A stretch of 64,000 nucleotides of DNA from Ornithodoros turicata (Eukaryota; Arthropoda; Arachnida; Ixodida; Argasidae). Each line of letters opens with the position of its first letter. Positions within the stretch are counted from its first letter, which is position 1. A program made the position numbers and the translations under genes. The DNA is taken from assembly GCF_037126465.1 (NCBI RefSeq), contig NC_088206.1:67831687-67895686 (forward strand). Direction: 5' to 3'. Below are positions 46,101-56,800 of the stretch, one piece after another. Under the pieces are notes generated by a model that worked only from the letters and a program-made list of their open reading frames with translations, was not told the DNA's origin and did no database searches.

Positions 46101-48682
46101 GGACACCTCTATAAGTAGGACACGCTTCTGCTGCACCGCAGGTGTCCAACATAGGAAGGTTTCACTGTATAGTAAACAGTTGATGCTCTTAACAGTCTTG
46201 TTTTTGATTCTGCGTCGCCGGAAACTTGCGCATTGTTTTTCTTCACGTTCTTGATACGAAAAGGAAGATTTGACAAGAAAGTACCGTGAGGCCGCAGCTT
46301 CAAAACCAGCATAATTTAAGCAGTATAAAGACAGGCAAGTAGATATGCCAACTACGCAAATTTGCTAATGTTGAAGTATGCAATAGTAAAGGATGTCCAA
46401 GAAGCGGTCTGCATACTCACATTCATATCGGGACCTTGGACAGTCCCTCACCCGACAGGTGTATCCACTTGCGCACTGAAGTAAAACACATGTATTGTAC
46501 ACTTGTATTTACATAACAGATGTTACTTATACAGCAAACTTAATGACATCTGTTATAAAACGAACTGCAGCAATGGGGTAGAGTATCGCCCCATGGCGAT
46601 GAGACTTCCCATTAATCGTCTCTAAATAAAGATAATTTTGTTACAGCAAACTAGTAGTGCGAGCAATTAATAAAAGTCTTTATACGCACCTCGCAGGAAT
46701 CGCCACGTACTGATATGCCTGCGGAAAAAGATAACCAGAAAGAAGGCTTAAGATACACTCGCTTCGTTTTTGGGATCCGGACAAAATGTCCCCGGACGAA
46801 ATGGTCCCCGGGGACATTTTGTCCTACACCCTTATTTTTACACGGTTCCCGGTTCTTAGCAAAACGTTTACGATAGGGGGGACTACTGATCCCAAGGGGA
46901 TTAGTCTCAACGAAAGACGCCGGTGGCAAGACACAAGTAACGCACAGACTTCGCCGCACGCAAAAGAACCATTGGGATGGTAAAATAAATACGCAGAGCG
47001 ACCAGCGTATAGCATTGGCCATTATGATACTAGTTGCCTCCTCGTAACTTAAACCGACGCATTAACATAATCGCTTGCGATTAAATCTAAATATCCGAAC
47101 TCTATCACCGCTCGTATTCGACGCATAACCCAGTATCAGTTTCGCTGGAAAAATAGTAACATTCGTGCATTTATTAACAACTATTGCACCGACAATAAGT
47201 GTTCAGTCGATTTGAAGGGTTCGGAGACAATACAAGCTAATGCAAACGTAGTCCATTAAGTTTAAGGTGAACAGTCGTATACTTCACATAGCACATCTGT
47301 TGGGAGACAGCTAGGATAATTTGTTCATGAGATAGATCAATTGTGCCAAAGTATGCATGTAAAATATGCGCTATAAAAGTTGCGATAAAAGATGAGATAA
47401 GATTCGCGCAATGCATCCCAGGTGTTGCAAACCTAATTTCTACGCCTTCTGATGTACGTAGTATTTTCTTTCGACTAGCTCTATGCTGCTTTAAAATGTT
47501 TGCAGTAATTCAAAGATATATGACAGATACATAAGACTCGGATACATCGATGTGCATCAGCTGTCGTAATTTCAGCAAAGCGGGCTATGGCTATATACGC
47601 AATATTGAATCTGATGATACTGCGACAACGTTGGCCGGAAAGTTATCGCGGCTAGATATGAAAGACTTGTTCCAAGTTTTACAGTCAAGAGGCCAATAGC
47701 GGCGAAGGAAATTTTATTGTATTTATTATTGCCATGGAATTTTCATGTCTTTAGGCGGTGTGGCATGAGCTTCGCAAATAGAATTTGTGATCCCATTGAA
47801 GTGAAATTGATCCGCAATTTCACTTTTCCTGTCTATGGGGGCACGAGTACGATTCAATACTTCCCTGCTCTAGCATAGACTACATCGAATCATGCGAATC
47901 AGAAGTGTTGCTGGAGCACGTTCACGTAAGGTGACTGCCCAACAATGAGTGCGACAAAATATGTTCTCGTGGGTGATGCATAACCCTGCAACCTTTCCCG
48001 ACGACTAATTCGACCAACTGCCCGACATAGTGTTAACGAAGTAGTAAAACAGTTCAAGCTGACAGTTTCCATAAAATACGCTTACAGTATTTGACGCTTT
48101 CGCAGTTTGCAGAAGACGAGAAATTAGCATGGCGAACACACTGTTCACCTCTGGAGCAGTCTGAATCCTGGAATAATGACAAGGACAGTAAAGATTGACG
48201 GGGCTAACAGCTCGCCTCAGTAGAAGAAGATTACAAGAAATAACGACACAAAACCGTAAACAAGTATAAGACAGAATCACTACCCATACATATTAGTATA
48301 TTTGAATCGAATTCAGTTGCAATCCCAGAAGCACGGAAAAAAAGGATTGCCGATCTACGACATTATAATGTTTTCGACTAGAACATGACCTCGTGTGGGC
48401 TGAAAAAAAAAAAAAAAAAGAGAACAAAAATGAAAGACACTCACATTTTGGCACAACAATTGAACCGAGGCCGACGCAACTACCACTGAAAGAGAAAAAG
48501 GGTTTCAAAAGCGTTGCGTGTAGAAAAAACTGTGCCAGTAAAAGCAACGGCAACGCAGACCAAACCGTCCTACAAAAAGCTCGATGCTAACAGAGGCCAC
48601 TTCGATGAACTGCAACAACTGAACAAGATCACCAAACAGGCTTACCGGCACTGACAAGCGACACTGCAATAAAAGACCACAT
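43175..48682 (-). CDS. Secreted 20-cysteine protein, eight exons (cluster member 1)
   Basis: Exons in order: 48682-48646, 48485-48445, 48167-48086, 46718-46690, 46475-46421, 43813-43770, 43694-43601, 43302-43175. All splice sites are GT-AG, phases fit, and the product is 169 aa with stop TAG. A signal peptide (MWSFIAVSLVSA) leads a mature chain with 20 cysteines, enough for ten disulfides. Diagnostic stretches are DSDCSRGEQC, CASGYTCRVRDC, CGYEATGLVCIKCPCYGTH and CPPRSMVFVQGNSYTC. I do not recognise the family. The first part loosely recalls Dickkopf/prokineticin-type spacing, but that is weak. Introns 5 (46421 to 43813) holds three transposons. Because the cysteines match those of the two other complete members, selection for the fold is likely. 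Confidence 0.8.
43940..44728. mobile_element. hAT-type MITE, 789 bp
   Basis: Left end TAGGGGTGTGCGAAT and right end ATTCGCAGACCCCTA are typical hAT termini. Flanks CTATATAC and CTACATAC (8 bp, one mismatch) are the target duplication. It is in intron 5 of cluster member 1. Confidence 0.8.
44736..45422. mobile_element. Foldback MITE, 687 bp, TA-flanked
   Basis: Ends CACATTAAAAAC and GTTTTTAATGTG; the arms pair through GGCGAAGGATTGAGGACAC to a centre near 45075. TA lies outside both ends. Confidence 0.75.
45425..46167. mobile_element. pogo/Tigger-type MITE, 743 bp
   Basis: Ends CAGTAAAACCTCC and GGTTTCACTG with TA on both sides; CGGACACCT recurs near both ends. The CAGT terminus with TA duplication is typical of pogo-like Tc1/mariner elements. 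It directly abuts the 44736-45422 element. Confidence 0.75.
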
Positions 48683-50245
48683 CTTCTTTCGCCTGGGACA
48701 ACCGCACTGTCGTACCGAGCCGCGCGCCTTGCCCTATAAACAGCACATCCAGCCAGCCACGTTTTAACAGACAGTCGTTTTCCGGTTCCTGTGCTGTCAT
48801 CCACGTGTGTCTCTCTTACAGATTTCGCTCGTGCTTAGGAAAACATGCCGTCAGCTTTAGTCCGGCGACACGACATCGGAAACATAAAACAAGTGCAAAG
48901 CTTTTTTTTTCTTTTTGTCCTTCCTTTTCGAAAGAGCGTGGCGGTGGTGTTTATCTTATCAAGGGCGTTTCAGGTTGCCAATAACTGGTTCCTGGGCAAA
49001 TGCCGTCTGAATATGTCGGACTTCCACACGCGCCGCGAAGCGTCTATAAACATCCCTCCATGTTGACGCAATTGATTATTTCAATTATTAATCCTTCATG
49101 TTGTAGGTCAAAGGCGCAATCCACGGCCTTTCAATGCCGATAATAATCGGTAGCACGTCAAAAGCCACAGTGATCGGCCCATCACCAAATAGTCCTGTCC
49201 ACCTGGGTGTACACTGATATGCATCCAAATCTCAGCGCACAATGCATAATGTCATTCCTTAGGATCACTATAACCAGACACATTACCTCCTCACCCACAT
49301 GGATGTGGACACGCAGCGCATCCCATCCATTCTACATGCAGTTTCAGTTTTACCGAAAGTAGAAACTTGGGAACCTCGTCCACTTTGATCCTGCATCAGC
49401 GCACGTGCTGTTTTCATGTTTTAGCTCGGCGCGACAGTGGAGTTTTTTTGTTATCTTACCACCAGTGTAGTCTGTTGCTTCAGCACTGCCGGTGTTTTGG
49501 CACAGTCGGTGTTTTGGCGGCGGTCGGTCTCCTCGAGACGCTGATAAGTGTTTGTCTGATAAATTCGGAAGCGGCTACGATTGACGTAAACATTTATCTC
49601 CGTGCGTATGGCACTTGCCTTACTCAGTCGAGAACATGGTAAACATGTCCCTTACTTCATACGCGTATCCTGTTTTGATGCCGGTGGTAAAAGGGGCCCC
49701 ACTAAAGCGCAAAAATTTCGCCTCACGGCACGGAAGGTGACGTTACCTTAACTCCAACACAAAAGGAACGAAATTCATCGATTGCATCGTTCGCGATTTA
49801 TGGGCGAGAGAAAGCGCAATTTATGTTTTCCCTCTCCGTCTCAATAATGCGGACAGACCTGGGATTGGTCGCCGTAAATATATATCCCGCGACGATTGGA
49901 CAGATCGTTTGAGGAGACCAATGGGAGCCCGTTCCGCATTGTCGGCCTTCTTGAGAAGGAAAGCATCAATTCTATGGATCATAAGTCACGAACGACCCAA
50001 CCGACGACGACGTTCCTCTTGTGTTCATGTCAAAGCAACGGCACCTTCCATCCAATGAGGACAATCTTTGTACCTTTCTACCTTCTTACCGGTCATTTCG
50101 TGAACAACAGCTATGTGATAATTGCTAAGTTTGGGACTAATATGACGTAAACTTGAATTTGTGCCTTCGTTAATGAGCGCAGATAGCAAGTGGACAGTAA
50201 TTATAAAGTATGAACAGTCAACATGAATGTGGTTATGGAAGCCTG
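46940..50245. repeat. Segmental duplication, copy B
   Basis: Partner of 36490-40880. It contains the 5' flank and exons 1-3 of cluster member 1, so it is the complete-gene counterpart of the truncated copy A. Confidence 0.8.
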
Positions 50246-50555
50246 AAAACATCGAAGGTGGCCCAGCACATTGCACCTTGGTCGTATATGCCGCGAATTG
50301 CTTCGTGCTAACGAAGAAAGAAAGAAGTCACTATAAAGGTTAGCGAACTTAATGGGCTTTGTGTGTCTCTCCATTCTTCGGTGTTCCCCCCAGCCTCAGA
50401 GCATCAATTTATCTCAGTCATGCTTAATGGTGGTTCGCCATATACGTAGACATGTCTGACAGATTGAATCTGATGATAATCTTTCGATAAAGAAAGTGGC
50501 TATGCTACTGGATAGCAAGCAGGAAAACATAGAAAGTGACCGGGCTAAAAACATC

Positions 50556-50561
50556 TTTATT
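50556..50561 (-). terminator. Polyadenylation signal for the 50-52 kb gene
   Basis: AATAAA on the minus strand, about 80 bp after the stop codon. Confidence 0.45.
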
Positions 50562-50640
50562 ATGAAAGGAGCTGTTAACCAGATATGATCATAACAATGG
50601 TCAACATAAAATATGCTACAGAATTCATCCATTTAACGAA

Positions 50641-52494
50641 CTAGGCATCTGTCAATACATCAGTGGCGGAAGAGCAGCCATTACAACTGTAGGTACCATT
50701 TTCAGCAGCAATGACAATGCTGTCGGGACAGGTGCCTTTTTTGGGGTCTTCGTCAAGACCTGCGAAAAGCGCCATTATGTTCGATGTGGCATTGCTACCG
50801 ATACATACACAAAATGCATTACTGGAATAGATGTGATCGAATTATGAGAGGCAGTATGACTCACATATTGCATAATGAGTGCCATAGCAAGGACAGTTGT
50901 AGCAAAACAACGTAGTTCTTCTGTAAGCACAGATCTGGTTTTCAAGACACGAAGTGGCCTAAACGAGGTGAATGAATGGAGCACAGCCAAAGTCAGTTGT
51001 TATGTGAAACGCAGTCATTTATCATAAACCATGTGCGACGTTCTATCTGTATGGAAGCACGCAATAAATGATGTTGCCTACCTTGTCTCCACCACACCTA
51101 GTCTCCTGGTTGTCCACTACTACACCTGTAAGAAGCAACAAAAGCAGGAACCATAAATGAACCATTCTCACGCACGCAGTCACATATGCGCAGGAATCGA
51201 TACGATACTTTACATTCAAAGGACGATTCCGTGCAGTTTTTCTTCCGGCATTCAAAACCGTCGCGTAGGCACTGCCAGTGAAAAAGAAAATTAAACAAAA
51301 AACTTGTAGCTAAGATGACCATCAAGAACGATGTAGACATACCGTGCACTGGTTGTCAGACACGGAAGCGCCTGCAAAAGACAAGTTTCTAAAGCCACAT
51401 AATCATCGCATAAAAAGGTATCCCAGTGTCTTGTACAGAGGTTGGAAAGGCACGACGTCGGAACAGCACTCACAGTAATGAGTAGGCCTGCATTGCCCAG
51501 GGTTGGCCTTTGAAAAGTTGTAGTGTGGCACACATGACGCGCCTTCCACGCAGTCCGCATCCTGAAGGGGCAAATGCAAATTTACCATTGGACACTGAAG
51601 CAAATGTTCGCTCAATGTGAAGTCTGCAACGTTGGAATGCTTACACCACTGCATGTTCTTGCGGGAGAGCTTGCGAATGCACCAAGCCCTAAGGAGCATA
51701 GCGAAGATAGTAAGGCTACACCAGAAGAGTGATATGCATTTGGTACTAAAGGCATGTGGAGCTTACTAAATAGTGTCGTGTTCGGCGATTGATGTACAGT
51801 GAACCCTCGTTAATATGACCCCCGATAATCTGACATACGCGCTTTACGACCATACTCCTGGGGAACAATGGAGTGAAACCTCTGCAAATCCCCCCGTTAA
51901 TATGACAATTTCGCATTATGACCAAAAATTTTGGGAACGACCATGGTCATAATAACGAGGGCTCACTGTATATGCCATCCGAACACATAGCAAACTGTAC
52001 TAACAAAGAGGGGTAGAAATCCAGCGAACCGGTAGAGATGTAGGAAGGAAGTTGCCTCAGGACAGAAGCCGCCGATATTTCGAACAGAGACTGTTCTTCT
52101 GGGCCCAGAAGAAGAACAGTCTCTGTTCGAAATATCGGCGGTTTCTGTCCTGAGGCAACTTCCTTCCTGTACTAACAAAGAGGTTATACGACATGCATTC
52201 TGTAGTATAGCTTTCATAGCTTGTTGCCAAAGGGCAGTCTGCCTCGGGAATTGAAGAGGTGTATAGATGATCGAAGCCCTAATCATGAAACTAGAAATAA
52301 CACCAGGCTAGTAAGAAGGCCACTCCTATACGATGAAGTGACTTCACATGCACCATAAACAAATGTACCGCTCGCGCACAGAACCCACACACGGGTTTTC
52401 TAACTTTCCTTCGTGAACCCCAGCCTTTCTTAGCTCAGAATGATAACACCAACTTACCAAACACAGCAACCGCTGCAAGAACAACGACTAGCAT
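50641..52494 (-). CDS. Secreted 20-cysteine protein, eight exons (cluster member 2)
   Basis: Exons: 52494-52458, 51688-51645, 51561-51474, 51371-51343, 51271-51214, 51125-51082, 50958-50865, 50759-50641. Phases fit throughout; product 170 aa, stop TAG. Signal peptide MLVVVLAAVAVFGLGAFA is followed by 20 cysteines at positions matching cluster member 1. Key segments: DADCVEGASC, CLRDGFECRKKNC, CYNCPCYGTHYAIC and CPDSIVIAAENGTYSCNGC. Compact introns, a TATA box and a poly(A) signal make this the cleanest gene of the cluster. It has several N-glycosylation sequons (for example NFS, NGT). Function is unknown; secretion and disulfide-rich fold are inferred from sequence. Confidence 0.88.
51797..51968. 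mobile_element. pogo-type MITE, 172 bp
   Basis: Ends CAGTGAACCCTCGTTAATATG and its near complement, with TA on both sides. It lies in intron 1 of cluster member 2 and is a different, shorter relative of the element at 45425. Confidence 0.85.
52060..52165. repeat. Palindromic repeat related to 39995-40140
   Basis: CGATATTTCGAACAGAGACTG pairs with its complement around GGGCCC. Flanks GCCTCAGGACAGAAGCC are shared with the other copy. Confidence 0.75.
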
Positions 52495-52557
52495 TTTCAC
52501 CACCTTCCACGCAGCCTGTTTCGGGGATTACTAAAGGAAGAAGACCTAACAGGCAGG

Positions 52558-52564
52558 TTTTATA
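52558..52564 (-). promoter_or_regulatory. TATA box of cluster member 2
   Basis: TATAAAA on the minus strand, about 70 bp before the ATG, centred in the inverted repeat GCAGGTT...AACCTGC. The position predicts a 5' UTR of about 35 nt. Confidence 0.7.
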
Positions 52565-53716
52565 ACCCAACCTGCCGAAAGGTTGGAAACCACCATTCCT
52601 CGTTCAAGGTTAACGTGCTCTTCGGTCGTCAAGATATCATTGTAGATATCAAGGTGTCTGTCTTCAGGTGATACCACGTCACCTGCGCGTTGTGGGATGT
52701 GAAAACAAGCGAAATGTGTGACTCGTATTTTTCACGTGTTATGTCTCCGGCTCACGAGGTGACCTCTGCCGTTGGCTTCAACTAGCGTGAATATTTGTGC
52801 TATGTTTCAATTAGATGACTCTCACGAAACGAAAAGACCCTGAAAAAAAAAAAAAAAATAGTGCGATGACAATGCGTTAGCATTACACGTTCGTCTTGTT
52901 TCTAATTGCTTCTCTTGTGCTTCTTTTCTGCTTCTTATATTTTTATATGACTGATATTTTGACTATTCGGAGGTCCGGGATTCATTGGAGAACGTTGCCG
53001 ATTAAACTGCAATACGACATGAGACACAAACTCAGCTGCTTGCGAAACACTCGGAGAACGCAAGAGACACGTCTGAAGACGTTCAGAGACGAGGCGCAAC
53101 TGACGACAGCTCCAGCTGATTCGCTCTTCTCTGTCGCGTGCCGTGCTGTACACGGACACTAAGTAACCCCGCTACGCGCCGGCTTTTCTTCACTATGGGG
53201 CTTCTAATCCTAACGCATTAAAAAGTCAATGAAACAGGTATACCTTCCTAACAACAGTGAGTGTGCCGTTGATACCGTGGTTTCCGAAGTACCGCATCCA
53301 CCGCACCCTATCAACTGATACGATTCTGAGTCATGCACACTGCCATTGATTCCTGTGCGTTATCAACGGCCTGCTAACATTACCTAATGAACGGCCAAAA
53401 CTCAATGCTACCGGTCCCGTAAAATACGAACTTGACTAGTACCAATTATCGGTTCAAACTTCAAAGCCTTTTCAGTGCTGACAGCGAACAGTCCTCTCAA
53501 TTGTTGGAGCTTCACCTTCCACTACTGCTGTCTAATAAAGGATCGGAACTCAATGCTACAGCGTCCCGGTAATACGAACTTCAGTAATGCGAATGGTTGG
53601 TTATTCGAACACAGCCTTCCAGCATCCGTGCGCATTTCGAACGGTCTTCTCATTTGCCGGCACTTGTCCTATACTGTAAACCAAATGGTCAATACCATTA
53701 GTCCTGTAGATTTCGC

Positions 53717-53722
53717 TTTATT
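53717..53722 (-). terminator. Polyadenylation signal for the 53-58 kb gene
   Basis: AATAAA on the minus strand, about 80 bp after the stop codon of cluster member 3. Confidence 0.45.
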
Positions 53723-53803
53723 TATGTTTACTTCAAGAGGGCCAAGAACATTAAGCATGCGTTGACTGGTCCGGATGGCTGCCTGCCTTGCGCGTTCTGC
53801 TTG

Positions 53804-56800
53804 TCAGGGCCCCGTTAAGACGTTGACGATCGTTTCGCAGCCTTCACAGGTGTAGCTGCCGTCGTTGTTGATGATAATGATGCTGTCGGGGCATGTGCCT
53901 TGGTCAGGATTCACGTCCACACCTAAAAGAGTGTGATCCTAAATTATGGTCTCTTTACAGAGAGGGTTGAAAACAGTTTCTTCATGACACGTTCGATCAC
54001 GACCACGCGACACCGAGGCTATGGAAAAGAGCCGGCTCGAACCCGCCTGCGCAGCCATGCGTAGCCGCAGGCCTTTTGTTTTTGCAGACGACAGCGCCAT
54101 CCAGGCAATGAAAGACGTTCATTTCCAAAAGATGGCTTCCGGAACTCTTTCATTAAGCACTCTATACTACTAAGTATGTAATTAGAAGTTAAGAGTAGTG
54201 TCATGCAGAAGACAGTTAGTGCTATAGCCGGACAAACACGGACAAAAACCGATCAAGAGGAGTTGGATATGCATAGGACAAGAAAGCCATCGACAGTGCA
54301 GGAGAAACTTCCATCGCTCGCGAATGCAGTCATGTCATTGGATTGGATTGGATTGGAAACTGGAATGCAAAGACTACCCGTGCTCATTTCTTTTTTTTTT
54401 TTCTTTTCCTTTTGAGCTATTAGCGATGCTTGGAGATCCTCACTTCTTCAGTACACGGATACAACAGGGTCTTGCTTTATGTTAACAACGTGCAGCGTCA
54501 CGCGAGTGTATTTATATAATTGGTGGGTTTACTAGCTTGCGGTATAGTATTAGTCTATCATCGACGTATAAGACAAAAAAAAAAACTTCCCCGATGATTA
54601 TAAATATGTGTGACATACTCACATTCAGCGACATGGGTACCATAGCAAGGGCAATTGAAGCAATAGAGTCCAGTCCTCCGGTACCCACAAACTTGGTCTT
54701 CTCGGCATCTTGGCCCCTGTAAGTCGCCTGAGTAAGCTGGTTTCAAATGCAAATCACACACGTACTAGAGTTCATACCTTAGATCCGTCGCATCTTGTGT
54801 CCCTGTTGTCAATTACCACACCTGAAATACGGCGCATGTTAGACACCCGTTGAGACACGCGAATAATTGCGCAAACAAAGTTGAGGTTTACATTCGAAAG
54901 GAGAGCATTCACAGTCCTTCTTCCTGCACTCGTAACCCGGACTCGCACACTAAAACGAAAGTGGAAACACCGTAATTAGGGATAGAAGCACCATGGATAA
55001 AGATATGGACATCGCTGCGCTCATTAGCAAACTTACGGAAGCAGAAATAGAACCGACAGCGTGCAGATTTAAAGCTGTTCAGTTTCTTTTTTTTTCTTTT
55101 AACGAATATTACGTGGTTGACTGCACTTCAAAGCAGTTTTTATTCGATAGTAAGCTCCCATTGTAGATTAGCCGCAGGTCGAAGTCAGCGAGCGTATCAA
55201 CCGTACTCAAGCGACGTGACTGTGACCAATGCAAGTCGATTCCCCACTAGAATATTCTTTGCGAATATCTTCCTGCCATACATAAGTGACGCCCCGTCTT
55301 CTTCCACTGCTCTTTCCTATGGGAACGACGAGTAAGTAGTGTTGTACGTACCGCACAATCGTCGTAGGACACGGGTACACCTGAAAAATTGGAGTAGCGC
55401 TGTCATGCATGCTACATGTCAGTGTAGCATCGACAAAAATGTAGCGGTTAATGTATAAGGATTTGTTTCAAGCTCAGGTCTGGTTTATTTGCGTCAAAAG
55501 TGGGATGGTGGGTGGTGGGCGGGTAGGTGGTGGGCGGAGACTTTGGCCGTTCTTTGATTTTTTCTTTTTCCTTTTTTTCTTTTTTTGCTACGAGGGAGGA
55601 GCTTGTTGACGCGTCATCAATCACGTCATCTTTCAGACGATAGGCAGAACCACATAGAAACAAAGACTGATCGCTTCAACCACGTGACGTGACAATTAAG
55701 AGTCCGCCAATGACGCCCGTGCTTTCTGCGGCCGTAACCATAGAAACGACCCGACATCCGCCACTCGTAGCCACAGGAAGCCTCTGTATGAAACAATCTT
55801 CCGCGATTGGCTGACATTCTGACTTTATAAGTCTACGTGCGAAGGGATGAGAGGACGTTTTTAGGAGGACTTCCGTGCCTAAGTGGCGTTCGTCCGGGTC
55901 GGCAGATGGCGACTCCATTTTGTGACTTTTTGGTGACATGCGGGTAGCGTGGTTGCAGGTGCGTCTGGTGTGTCTGATGGTGATAGAGGCTATACAAGTT
56001 CGTGTTTCATTTCCTCACCTGATCACTGTTAGTGTAGTGTAACAGCGAATGAACTGTCTGTGTGTCGGAGGGTATGTTATGTTATATGCTGTGTGAAACA
56101 AGATTCGTACGAGAAAAAGAAGAAAAAAAAACAGAAGCCGAAGCTCTTTGGTTGTACCCTACCTTTGGTGTAGCGTTGTTGTTTATTTCGTTGTACGTAG
56201 TGTATGTGTTTATAAGTATACTCAAACGACGCCATACCAGCCCTGGGCAGCTGCAAGCTGGACACGCACTGGTGACAATGGCACAATAAGTTCAGAACAG
56301 TTGTCCAGTGCTGGTATGACGACGTCTAGTTCATTACTAGCTCGTTGGTTGTCCTTTCCACACAACTTTATGATACGCGCAAGACAAGCGACATCAGTTG
56401 GCGTAGTTCTGCCTACAAGAGACCCCAAGCAGCACAACAACTTGGCCGAATATTGGATCAACATTGGCAATGTCAGCCCAATATTGGACCACCATTGGGC
56501 CAGTATTGAAAATATTGGTCCAATGTCAGACAATATTTGACCAACATTGGGCCAATATTGAAAATATTGGTTCAACCTCAGCCCAATATTTGACCACCAT
56601 TGGACCACCATTGGGCCAGTATTGATTATATCGGTCCAATGTCAGCCCAGTATTTGACGAACATTGGACCAACACTGGGCCAGTATTGATTATATTGGTC
56701 CAATGTCAGCCCAGTATTTGACCAACATTGGGCCAGTATTGATTATGTTGGTCCAATGTCAGCCCAATATTTGACCAACACTGGACCAGCATTGGACCAA

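Noticed and set aside
38965..48485. Alternative frame of exon 2 in the two segmental copies (SCVGLGSIVVPKC).
   Set aside because: It contains a stop in one copy; the frame used (VVASAS...CQN) is open in both and fits the phases of the neighbours.
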